From Bacteroidota bacterium (GTDB lineage Bacteria > Bacteroidota > Bacteroidia > Bacteroidales > Prolixibacteraceae), in contig JAUYEQ010000204.1 in NCBI GenBank assembly GCA_030691295.1, positions 1 to 20,475 on the forward strand: a stretch of 20,475 nt of DNA. The letters run 5' to 3'. The notes beneath the pieces are model-generated. The model did no database searches. It had not been told where the DNA came from and saw only the letters and a program-made list of their open reading frames with translations. Position 1 is the stretch's first letter; each line of letters opens with the position of its first letter. Shown here in pieces: positions 1 to 8,242 of the stretch. The translations under genes were made by a program, and so were the position numbers.

Positions 1-83
1 AGGCTTTTGCCCTGTGCATTGCTGTTTACCGGAACGAACATCAGGAATAATCCTGCAACAAAAATGGGAATCAGCGTTTTCAT
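1..83 (-). CDS. N-terminus of a secreted protein, last PUL gene visible (partial)
   Basis: The minus strand opens with ATG at 83 and reads MKTLIPIFVAGLFLMFVPVN, then SNAQGKS, to the window edge (27 complete codons). This is a typical Sec signal peptide: a Lys, a hydrophobic core, then a likely signal peptidase I site after SNA. There is no lipobox Cys, so the product is probably periplasmic or exported rather than lipid-anchored. The start lies 62 bp after the stop of the GH144 gene on the same strand, so it is probably the next gene of the same operon. In GH144-containing loci the usual partner is a GH3 beta-glucosidase, but nothing visible here identifies the family. The ORF is open and the start is plausible; the function is unknown. 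Confidence 0.6.
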   Translation of the reverse strand, partial: MKTLIPIFVAGLFLMFVPVNSNAQGKS

Positions 84-145
84 TTGAGGTTCAATTTTTT
101 AGGTTTCGAAATTCTATAACAAACAGCATTAAATAGCGGGCAGGC

Positions 146-1495
146 CTATTTCTGCACAAAACCCAAATCCTTCAGGCCTTTTTGTACATCCTCGTTTTTC
201 ATGAATAAATTCCAGAGTAAACCGGTTCTGTGATTTTCGATCATCACCGGAATTGGCCCCTGATCGATTGCCAGATAGCGGGGCAAATACCATTTGTTTG
301 ATACGCTGTACGCGTCATATGGACCATAAACACCAATCAGTGAATCAGCTTCCTGATACAAATATTTCAGGAATTGCATTGATTCAGCAGGTGTATATGG
401 GAAAGACGACAAGGCTGCTGTGGGCGAAATAACACCCAAATCTTCGTTGCCGGGATGGTGACCTGCATAGCCTTTCATCGAATAACTTGAAGTCAGACCC
501 CATTGTTTTTCGCCGTAACCTTCAAATTTATTCGGATTGTCGAGCGCATATTTGTAATGGATCATTGCATGGTTCTGATTCAATTTCCAGTAATCGGCGT
601 ATTTATCCGAAAGTCCTTTCGGATTCAGTCCCAAATAGGAATAATGCGCCCAAAATAGCGGGCCTACCGGATCGTTGTTGCCCTCGTAATGGTTCAGGAT
701 AGTTGGTAAATCGTAATAGACGGTATCATCTGCAATTGCACCGCCGCGAGCCCAGCCTTTGTCGTACACACTGGGTTTAACAGGATATGTTGGCGAAGAT
801 GCCGCCAGCACATACATGATCAGACACTCGTTGTAACCTCCGACCGGAAAATTCATTTCCCAGCCATACTCGGGCGACCAGTGCCAGTAAAGGACATCTT
901 TGCCTCCCTGGGTGTACCAGTTCCATTCCACTTCCGTCCATAGTTTATTGATATCGGCCACCAGTTTTTGCTCGGCGTCGTTGCCGCCTTTAAAATATTC
1001 GGACACAGTGAGCAAGCCCTGAATCATAAAGGCAGTTTCGACCAAATCGCCACCATTGTCTTTTTTACCGAATGGCTGTACTTTCCCGGTTGGGCCATCG
1101 AGCCAATGCGGCCATGCTCCGTGAAAACGATCGGCTTTGCCAAGGTAATCCACAATCTTTTGGAAACGTGCAAAACCCTCTTCGCGGGTGATAAAACCTC
1201 GCTCAATTCCAACAAGAATAGCCATTACTCCAAATCCAGACCCTCCAAGGGTAATCACATTTTGATCGTTTTGCGGATAAATATTGTCCATGTGAATGCG
1301 TTCGCGTGCCAATCCTGAGGTAGGTTCAGCTCCATCCCAAAAATATTGGAATGTTTGGTATTGCAGAGTATCAAGAAGCTGATCGTCGGTCAAGCCCTGA
1401 TATTTACCGGTTTTTTCTTCATTTGACTTTTTCGTTGATGTAGAGCACCCCGACACCAGAAAAAGAGCCAGACTGACTATGATTAAATATTTCAT
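146..1495 (-). CDS. GH144-family (Pfam 'Glycoamylase') lipoprotein, probable beta-1,2-glucanase
   Basis: The product is 449 aa from the ATG at 1495. A longer reading from a TTG at 1549 is unlikely because the ATG is followed directly by a clean lipoprotein signal (lipobox LVSGC, Cys17) and the TTG lies inside a terminator hairpin. The mature part matches the family Pfam calls Glycoamylase, which CAZy lists as GH144. Characterised members are endo- or sophorose-releasing beta-1,2-glucanases, so the name glucoamylase is misleading. Visible family features are FQYFWDGAEPTSGLARER (residues 49-66), the acidic cluster KDNGGDLVET (D146, D150, E153) and GGYNECL (E223). From memory, equivalent acidic residues were implicated by mutagenesis in a characterised GH144 enzyme. 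The protein is probably tethered to a membrane, cutting glucan to oligosaccharides for the adjacent SusCD system. The family call is strong; the substrate is inferred. Confidence 0.88.
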   Translation of the reverse strand: MKYLIIVSLALFLVSGCSTSTKKSNEEKTGKYQGLTDDQLLDTLQYQTFQYFWDGAEPTSGLARERIHMDNIYPQNDQNVITLGGSGFGVMAILVGIERGFITREEGFARFQKIVDYLGKADRFHGAWPHWLDGPTGKVQPFGKKDNGGDLVETAFMIQGLLTVSEYFKGGNDAEQKLVADINKLWTEVEWNWYTQGGKDVLYWHWSPEYGWEMNFPVGGYNECLIMYVLAASSPTYPVKPSVYDKGWARGGAIADDTVYYDLPTILNHYEGNNDPVGPLFWAHYSYLGLNPKGLSDKYADYWKLNQNHAMIHYKYALDNPNKFEGYGEKQWGLTSSYSMKGYAGHHPGNEDLGVISPTAALSSFPYTPAESMQFLKYLYQEADSLIGVYGPYDAYSVSNKWYLPRYLAIDQGPIPVMIENHRTGLLWNLFMKNEDVQKGLKDLGFVQK

Positions 1496-1528
1496 TTTGT
1501 CTGATTTTAAATTGGCTAATTGTATCTG

Positions 1529-1569
1529 AAAAAATAGAAGGCTGCCCAAATACGATCCAGGCAGCCTTC
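1529..1569 (-). terminator. Intrinsic terminator or attenuator between the LamG and GH144 genes
   Basis: On the minus strand there is a perfect 10-bp stem, GAAGGCTGCC (1569-1560) paired with GGCAGCCTTC (1546-1537), with a 13-nt loop. After one A it is followed by a run of six T (1534-1529). This is a textbook rho-independent terminator, placed 20 bp after the stop of the LamG gene and 33 bp before the GH144 ATG. Transcription of the susC-susD-LamG unit should stop or be reduced here, so the GH144 gene needs either read-through or its own promoter. Confidence 0.8.
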
Positions 1570-1588
1570 CATGGAATCCTAAATGAAT

Positions 1589-3322
1589 TTATTTTTCAGC
1601 ATTTAATATCGTTTGTATTTCAGCCTGTGTGAGCGATTTGTTGAAAATGCGCAACTCATCCATCAAACTCAGATCCGACAAGTGATTCCATTCGGTAAAA
1701 CGGGGAGCTCCCGACATGATCGAAAGAATATCGCAACCCGTCCAGTCGACACCTGCATACGCACCCTGTTTAGCTACTTCGCCATTAATGTATACCGCAC
1801 ATTCGGTACCCGAAATGGTAAATGCCATATGTACCCAGTCTGCTGTGGCTGGATTAACTGTGGCTGCCACACCTCCGTCGAACCAAGTATCTGCAGTCCC
1901 GTTACCAACGTTTAGTTTGAATATCTGAGCGGTAGCAGAACCTTCGCGGAAAAACCGGAACCCTTTAGTGCGATTATTCTGTAATAGGGGATTTACAAGA
2001 TCCGGTGGCCCCATAACTAAAAGACCTCCACGGTCAGGAGTAGCATTAATCTTAGTCCAGAACACAGCGCTGAAACTGGCACTCTTTAATCCGGTTGTCG
2101 GGAAGGTGAGATAGGAACCCGCAGCTCCGGCATAAGCTTTTCCGACTTTCCCATCAGCAAATCCGGGTGACCCTACAATGGTTGCATCCTTATTGGTAAT
2201 CTTCTCTTTGTTGTTCCCATCGAAAGGCATATAGAATACTTCGCCATTGTATTTTGCTACATAAGGAGAATCCGATTGTATAATATTCTGTATTTCTGTT
2301 GAGGTAAGCTCTTTGTTGAAGATTCTCAACTCATCGAAGAAGCTTCTGTCAGATTTATGATCCCAATAGGCAAAGTTTGGCGCTCCTGAAGCAATCGAGA
2401 TGTTGTCACATCCGGTCCAGTCGATGGTTGAGGAAGGAACCGATGCTACAGCGGCTCCATTCACATACACCACACAGGTAGTTTGTGATACGGTAAACGC
2501 GAGATGAACCCAGGCGTTGGCTGCCACATTCACCAATCCTCCATCATTCCAGGTTTCACCGGTACCGGTTCCTACGTTCAGTTTAAAGCGCTGAGATGTT
2601 GCACTGCCTTCGCGGAAGAAACGTAATCCTTTGGTCCGGTCTTCACCGGCTGGACTGATTGAAATTAATCCGGCCCGGTCGGGCGATGCATTTGCCTTAT
2701 ACCAGAAAGCTGCGGTGAATTCTGTGTTCTTCAATCCTGCTGCAGGAAATGTCAGGTACGAATCGGTGGCTCCTTTGTAAGCATTCAATCCTTTCAGGCT
2801 TTCTCCTGCAAATCCTGGATTCCCAACCTTGGTGGCAGTCTTTAAACTAATTTTTTCAACATAATCGCCATCAAAAGGCATATAGAAAATTTCCCCTGGA
2901 TAAATAGGAGTATAAGGAGGCATTTTTTCGAAGGTGACCGATTTATTTGTAACCTTACCTTCAAGGTCGGTCGCTCTAATTGTTAAGGTGTGTGCCCCCG
3001 TTGATACTTTATTGTATGAACTGTCAATCAGGGCGCGACGATAATCCTTAAATCCGGAAAAATTCATGATTTCTACATTATCCATCAAAACAGATACCGT
3101 TTTAAGTTCAATATCATCAGTAGCTTCAAATTGGATATTGATTGTAGCCAGAATTTCAGGAACCTGTATTTTTGTTCCTTCAACCGGAAATTTTATGGTT
3201 ACAATTGGAGCTGTTGCGTCGGCTCCCGGATCAACTTTCGTAATCGGGTCAATACCTTCGTTACATGCCGCAGCAAAAACGATGATAAACAGATATGCTA
3301 AAATAGTCTTATAAATTTTCAT
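1589..3322 (-). CDS. Surface lipoprotein with Ig-like domain and two LamG-like modules (SusE-position glycan-binding protein)
   Basis: The 577-aa protein begins with a lipoprotein signal ending FAAAC (Cys20). Residues about 37-134 look like an Ig/cadherin-type beta-sandwich spacer (APIVTIKFPVEGT through HTLTIRATD). Two concanavalin A-like/LamG_3 modules follow at about 144-349 and 361-575. They are clearly an internal duplication: each has FYMPFDG, SYLTFP, RFFREGSAT, FKLNVG, WVHxAFT and DELRIFNK in the same order. Each also has a Cys pair 22 residues apart (C283/C305 and C508/C530, the second Cys in DWTGCD) that could form a disulfide. The gene follows susD by 26 bp, the usual place of a SusE/SGBP surface glycan-binding lipoprotein, so capture of the polysaccharide is the likely role. 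No catalytic motif is apparent. The ligand is not readable from sequence. Confidence 0.85.
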   Translation of the reverse strand: MKIYKTILAYLFIIVFAAACNEGIDPITKVDPGADATAPIVTIKFPVEGTKIQVPEILATINIQFEATDDIELKTVSVLMDNVEIMNFSGFKDYRRALIDSSYNKVSTGAHTLTIRATDLEGKVTNKSVTFEKMPPYTPIYPGEIFYMPFDGDYVEKISLKTATKVGNPGFAGESLKGLNAYKGATDSYLTFPAAGLKNTEFTAAFWYKANASPDRAGLISISPAGEDRTKGLRFFREGSATSQRFKLNVGTGTGETWNDGGLVNVAANAWVHLAFTVSQTTCVVYVNGAAVASVPSSTIDWTGCDNISIASGAPNFAYWDHKSDRSFFDELRIFNKELTSTEIQNIIQSDSPYVAKYNGEVFYMPFDGNNKEKITNKDATIVGSPGFADGKVGKAYAGAAGSYLTFPTTGLKSASFSAVFWTKINATPDRGGLLVMGPPDLVNPLLQNNRTKGFRFFREGSATAQIFKLNVGNGTADTWFDGGVAATVNPATADWVHMAFTISGTECAVYINGEVAKQGAYAGVDWTGCDILSIMSGAPRFTEWNHLSDLSLMDELRIFNKSLTQAEIQTILNAEK

Positions 3323-3348
3323 TTTATTTCAGTATTAGTGGTCAATTA

Positions 3349-4884
3349 TTATTGGTTTTTGCCCAGAACAGGCAGTAAATCCACTTGATTTTGAGGATAA
3401 GGAAGGAAGATTTTACTTTCAGTAAATGTTCTTCCGTCATAGCTGAGTTCAGAATACTTTGCGAGTCTTACCATATCGTAGTAACGCGTACCCCATTCCA
3501 TAGCCAGTTCTGCATACTTTTCATCCATAACCTGCTGATTGTTCACTCCAGAAAGAGAAGGCAAACCGGCTCTTGTCCTTACAGCATTGACTGCCTGAAC
3601 AGCTGTCATGCCTGTACCCGTTGCACCTTGTGTGAGAGCTTCTGCATGCATGAGCAAGATTTCGGCATACCGTATAACGATAAAGTTTTTATTTGTTCCA
3701 TAATCAGTACGACCGGCAGTTAATTGGTCAGATGGCAAATAATGTTTGCCACTGGCGAATAAAGCACGGTTATAATCGTTAATCCGGTCTCCTGATCTTG
3801 TGGTGTTTGTAATCCAGGCAGGTAATGTTGAATATTTAGAATCTTCCTTAATTTTAGCAATGCCCCGGTTTGTGAAAAGCACACTCGTTTCCAAGCGGAC
3901 TGTTTCGCCCCTATCGAGCATAAATTTAATGTATTTCAGGCTTGGTTCATAAAAACCCCATCCACTTCCGGCACCAGCAACTTTTGGTGTCCAGTTTTCA
4001 GGTCCAAAGAAGGCGAAAAGATAACCTTTAACATCGCCCGAACCTTGTCCAAAGTCAGAATACTGCAATTCAAGTAAATTTTCATCGTTTAACTTTCCGG
4101 GAATCTTGAAAAGGTTATAATAATCCACTTCAAGCTTAAATTTGCCTGAACTGATGATTTGTGATGTTGCATCGGCAACTTTCTGGTAGTTTTTCAATTC
4201 CAGATTTGCCAATGCTTTCATAGCCAATGCTGTATATTTGGTAACCCCACCACGAATGTCGGTACGCTTGTTAGGGTGTAAATCAGGTAATTGCGGAATA
4301 GCTTCATCCATTAAATCAGAGATATATTGCATAACCTCATCTTTTGATGACAGTTCTGCTACCAATAATTCTGATGGATCGGCACTTGTAGGAAGGAAGA
4401 CATCACCCCATACCCGAGATAATTGAAAGAGGGAAAAGGCCTGTATGGTTTTGACCTCTGCAATATACTGGTCAGCGATTGATTGGTTGCTGGCGTGTAC
4501 TTTGAATAATTCAATTTCATCAATGGCAGAAAGTCCGGTAAAAATATCCTTATACATGTTCTGCCAAAGCGAATTGTACATCCAATAGTCTTTGTTGTAA
4601 TTGAATTTGTCTGTTTCTGCATAATCTTGCTGATCGCCTAAGCCTCCCGCATTTACATCATCGCCCCTTACAGCTAAAAGCGGAAAGTTTTCCCATGCAA
4701 AATTCTGAAATTCCGCATAAGTGCCTATCAAAGGCAATTTCATATCATTGGTATTGGTGTAATCAGTACCTTCAGTAAATATTCTGTTTTCTGCAGGTTC
4801 ATCCAGTAGGTCGTGGCAAGATGTGGCAATAATAATTGTTGCAACGAATAATGTGAGCTTTAAAGTGTTATATATCAGTTTCAT
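3349..4884 (-). CDS. RagB/SusD-family nutrient-uptake outer-membrane lipoprotein
   Basis: The protein is 511 aa, normal for SusD homologues. The signal peptide ends at lipobox IATSC (Cys23), followed by HDLLDEPAENR, the usual short region after the lipidated Cys. The N-terminal part (about 40-260) is the helical TPR-like SusD domain. The C-terminal part carries the family hallmarks RYAEILLMHAEAL (405-417), NAVRTRAGL (433-441) and ELAMEWGTRYYDMVR (459-473). SusD proteins form the extracellular lid on the SusC TonB-dependent channel and bind the incoming oligosaccharide. The gene starts 18 bp after the susC stop, so the two are co-transcribed. The reading frame is intact even though its partner susC is frameshifted. 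Confidence 0.95.
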   Translation of the reverse strand: MKLIYNTLKLTLFVATIIIATSCHDLLDEPAENRIFTEGTDYTNTNDMKLPLIGTYAEFQNFAWENFPLLAVRGDDVNAGGLGDQQDYAETDKFNYNKDYWMYNSLWQNMYKDIFTGLSAIDEIELFKVHASNQSIADQYIAEVKTIQAFSLFQLSRVWGDVFLPTSADPSELLVAELSSKDEVMQYISDLMDEAIPQLPDLHPNKRTDIRGGVTKYTALAMKALANLELKNYQKVADATSQIISSGKFKLEVDYYNLFKIPGKLNDENLLELQYSDFGQGSGDVKGYLFAFFGPENWTPKVAGAGSGWGFYEPSLKYIKFMLDRGETVRLETSVLFTNRGIAKIKEDSKYSTLPAWITNTTRSGDRINDYNRALFASGKHYLPSDQLTAGRTDYGTNKNFIVIRYAEILLMHAEALTQGATGTGMTAVQAVNAVRTRAGLPSLSGVNNQQVMDEKYAELAMEWGTRYYDMVRLAKYSELSYDGRTFTESKIFLPYPQNQVDLLPVLGKNQ

Positions 4885-4902
4885 AATATTGTAATTTAAG
4901 AA

Positions 4903-7900
4903 TTAAAATTTGATATTCAGCCCAATAGTATAAACACCAGGCACAGGGTAGGTCTGTCGGTCTATTCCATCTGACACTTCAGGATTGAATCCATTGTATT
5001 TAAATACAGTCAATGGTCGTTCAGCGGTAAACGAAATTCTGGTTGCGGGAATTTGTGCTCCTAACAATTCCTTATCCTTGATATTATAGGCTAACTGTAT
5101 ATTTTGAATCCTGAAGAATGATCCATCCTCTACTAAATAATCACTCATTTTTTGGTTCCAACCTTTTCGTAATCCGGCCGATGATGGGTATTTATTTGAG
5201 GTACCTTCACCGTGCCAACGGTTAACTGCAAGATCAGCATCCATGTTAAGGTCTGGTGTCCAGATAATTTCTCCTCGTTTTCTGTTTAGGATTTTATTTC
5301 CTGTTTGTCCCATTATATTAGTTGAGAACTCGATGTTTTGGTAATTTAGACCCAAATTGAACCCATACATAAATGATGGGAAATAAGATCCTAAAATAAC
5401 GCGGTCATCATCATTGATTACATCGTCGCCATTTTGGTTTTTATATTTGAAATCTCCCGGAACCAATTTAATTTGCAACTGCAATCGGATCGGCCTGAAT
5501 TTCAGCTGCGTTTTGATAAACTCCCTCAACTTCATATCCGAAGAAGGCAAGCAGCGGTTGGCCAATAATTGATCGCTGACGAAATTCGGCAGATCCTCCG
5601 TCAATATATGTTTGTCCGTAAAGATCACGTACTTCGTTTTTAAGTGTCGAGATATTAGCCCCAATGCTGTATGTCATACCTTTGGTTAGTTCATCATTCC
5701 AATTGAGCGCCAGTTCAAACCCTGAGTTTCTGATTACCCCCACATTTTTGAGGACAGAACCTCCAATGGAAGGGATATTGACGTATATGGCGGCGTTTTT
5801 TGTGTCACGAATATAATAATCGGCATCAACAGCTAATCTGCTTTTAGACACCCTTGCAGTAATACCTATGTTTGTTTCCTCAGTAAGTTCCCACTCAAGC
5901 GAAGAGAATGTACTTGCGGTGGTAGTACCTGATAAAAGCACATCGTCAATTGCAGTTGTGATAACACTTGTTGTTCTGGCACCATCGCTGGCCTGAATCT
6001 TATCGTTTCCTAACTGCCCCCAACTTGCACGTAACTTCAGATAGTCAACGACACGACTATCTTTCATGAAGTTTTCCGATGAAAGTACCCAGCCAGCGCC
6101 AATTGTTGGAAAATAGCCCCATTTTTCCTGATATTTTGAGCTTCCGTCAGCCCTCATTGTTCCGTACAACAAGTATCTGTCGTTGTAATTGTATGATAAC
6201 CTTCCAAAATATGACATTCCATATTGCCTGCGTCCGTCATCATGAACCGCATCAATTGGAATTGTTGCCCTGTCAGATTGATCAATATACCAGGATTCTT
6301 CCTTATCAACCGGAAAATCCAATCCCCTGGCTGTGAGCATTTCAAATGCTTCATCCCTGAAGGAAGTACCTCCCATGATAGTCAGGTTGTGATCTCCAAA
6401 ACGATCGGTATAAGTCAACACGTTATCCCATATTTGATTGGAATAAGTTTCGGTTCTTTTGGTAACGCTGGAATTAGTTCTTTGCAGACCAGTGCTAACA
6501 AAGTAAGGTAGTCCTACATTGCGCTCATTAAGTGCTGTAAGGCTATGATTGTAAGTAGTTTTGAAGTTTAATTTTTCAGGAATTAAGTCAACTTGTATAT
6601 AAAAGTTGGCCAGCATTTTTCTGATCTTCAAAAGAGAATTGTTAAAATCGAGGGTTGGCATTGGATTTTGTCCACCACGGTAACCAATGTGTTGCGCACT
6701 TGCATATTTTACCGGCCATGCAGCTGTATTTGCATCATCATAAACAGGTAAAATCGGAACCGCCCAATAAGCCTGGCTCCATGCATCAGCTGCTTGTCCA
6801 TACTTGTCCGCATTGCTAAAAATCATATTTCCACCTATTGTAAACCAATCATTGGCCTTGAAATCAATTTTTGAACGAAGATTGAAGCGCTCATATTCAT
6901 TTTTCATGTCTAATATACCCTCCTGTGCAAAATAACTTGTTCCAATTGAATATGAAGCAGTTTTGCTCCCACCTGAAACCCCTAAACTATGGTTTTGAAT
7001 GGGCGCCAACTTTATGATTTCTTTATACCAGTCGGTATTGACATCCGGAACATTCGGATTGATACGACTCCTTCCATAACGTTGCATGGCATTTCCTATA
7101 TTATTGATATCCGGAACTGAACCCGATTCTATGGCCATTGTGGTAAATTGTTCGGCATTGGCCATTTTTAATACATTTTGTGCAACCTGGGTTCCATAAT
7201 AACCATCGTAAACAATCTGTGCTTTCTGGTTAAAAGTTCCTGATTTAGTTTCAATTAGAACTACACCATTTGCAGCCCTAACCCCATAAATTGCAGCAGC
7301 AGAAGCATCCTTCAGCACAGAGATTGAAGCGATATCAGAAGTGTTCAGAAAATCAATGTTGTCAAAAAACATCCCGTCAACAACGTACAACGGCGCTTCG
7401 TTATTACTTCCGGGGTAAGAACCAATACCACGGACCCTGATAGTTGGTGAATCGCCGGGAGCCCCGCTACTAACTACCTGCATACCTGCCACTTTTCCCT
7501 GAAGAGCCTGCATGGCCTGACCAGAGGGGCTTTTAACAAGCTCATCAGATTTGACAGTAGAAATAGAAGATGTGAGATCCTTCACTTTTTGAGATCCATA
7601 ACCTACAATAACCACTTCCTCAACATCAAACGACTGTTCCATTAACTTAACATTAATGGTCGTCTGGTTATTTACTGGTATCTCCTGGGTTTGAAACCCG
7701 ACAAAACTAAATACAAGAACAGCCTGTGGATTGGCTGCAATAGTATATAGCCCGTCAATATCAGTAATTGTGCCTTGCATTGTGCCTTTTATTGAAACAC
7801 TTACTCCAGGCACAGTTTCATTTTTTGCGTCCGTTACCGTTCCTTTTATGGTTTGCTCATTTTGTGCAAAAAGGATCGAAACTGACATCAGTAGATTCAG

Positions 7901-7921
7901 TACGATAAATAGTTTTTTCAT
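4903..7921 (-). pseudogene. SusC/RagA-family TonB-linked outer-membrane transporter, frameshifted near the C-terminus
   Basis: The span is 3019 nt, one base more than 1006 codons. Read from ATG at 7921 it encodes 817 aa and stops at TAA 5468-5470. The missing C-terminus continues in the next frame (LVPGDFKYKNQNGDD onward) to a proper stop at 4903, ending in the beta-strand GVYTIGLNIKF typical of outer-membrane barrels. Removing one base near 5470 gives a normal 1005-aa SusC. Visible parts are a signal peptide (1-19, cleavage before Q20), a CarboxypepD_reg-like domain (about 24-96), the SusC signature VEEVVIVGYG (100-109), a plug (about 110-228, with YVVDGM) and the barrel. The protein would import glycan oligosaccharides with the adjacent SusD. 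If the frameshift is real, loss of the last barrel strands should abolish assembly and uptake. A sequencing error is the main alternative. Confidence 0.88.
5467..5473 (-). other. Frameshift site in the susC-like gene
   Basis: The minus strand reads GCA AAT TAA ATT GG in the upstream frame (stop TAA at 5470-5468) but AAA TTG GTT CCG GGA in the downstream frame. Dropping the single T at 5470 joins them as AVAN-K-LVPGDF, matching the expected family sequence on both sides. The longest homopolymer here is three bases. The local 5-bp tandem AAATT-AAATT does not restore the frame when one copy is removed, so a one-base insertion (or a 4-base equivalent) is the simplest explanation. Confidence 0.85.
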
Positions 7922-8023
7922 AGTCTTAATTGTTTTTAATTATCAATTTGCTTAGTAAAACTACACTGTGCCGAAACGAACAGAAAACAAAACAATACAC
8001 CTCTGTTCCTTCACTGTTGAAAG

Positions 8024-8037
8024 ATGTTGCGCAACAT
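8024..8037. promoter_or_regulatory. Perfect 14-bp palindrome, candidate operator
   Basis: ATGTTGCGCAACAT is its own reverse complement. Its centre lies about 110 bp upstream of the susC-like ATG. A dimeric LuxR-type regulator encoded next door is an obvious candidate to bind it, but the assignment rests on position and symmetry only. Confidence 0.4.
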
Positions 8038-8074
8038 TACACAATTACTACGCCATAGGGTTTTGTTTATAAGT

Positions 8075-8114
8075 TAAACTACTCTATTGGTGGTTTTTAT
8101 GTAATTGTAGTTTA
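8075..8114. repeat. Inverted pair of GTAGTTTA motifs
   Basis: TAAACTAC at 8075-8082 and GTAGTTTA at 8107-8114 are exact inverse copies separated by 24 bp. A third, leftward GTAGTTTT copy lies at 7964-7957. In A/T-rich DNA this can arise by chance, but three copies in one regulatory region make them possible regulator half-sites. Confidence 0.3.
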
Positions 8115-8242
8115 TTATTTATCTTAAACGAAAAATTTATCTTTTGGGTTCGAAAATGATGTTCCTAAAAAGAAAAAACTATGTTCTGGGAGCGTTTTTT
8201 CTTTTTTTACTACTTTTAGTTCATTTATATCCAAATCAACCA

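Larger units (their letters stand above)
7922..8242. promoter_or_regulatory. Divergent intergenic region between susC-like gene and its probable regulator
   Basis: This 321-bp A/T-rich stretch must contain the promoters of both the PUL (leftward) and the regulator (rightward). I see no convincing full TTTG/TAnnTTTG pair on either strand. Weak matches are TAGTTTTA on the minus strand (7964-7957) and TTATCTTTTG before 8144 on the plus strand. It contains a 14-bp palindrome and repeated GTAGTTT motifs, listed separately. Its right part (8156-8242) is an open frame in phase with the regulator and could be translated if an upstream ATG is used. Confidence 0.6.

Noticed and set aside
1496..1549. 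N-terminal extension of the GH144 protein from a TTG at 1549
   Set aside because: The extension would overlap a strong terminator and place 18 residues before a perfect lipoprotein signal peptide.
5467..5473. Programmed ribosomal frameshift in the susC-like gene
   Set aside because: AAT TAA A lacks a slippery heptamer, an upstream Shine-Dalgarno-like stimulator or an obvious downstream structure, and SusC proteins are not known to use recoding. A mutation or error is simpler.
4903..5664. Separate 253-codon gene beginning at 5664
   Set aside because: Its first ~65 codons are an off-frame reading of susC sequence; only the part after the frameshift is real, and it is the missing SusC C-terminus.
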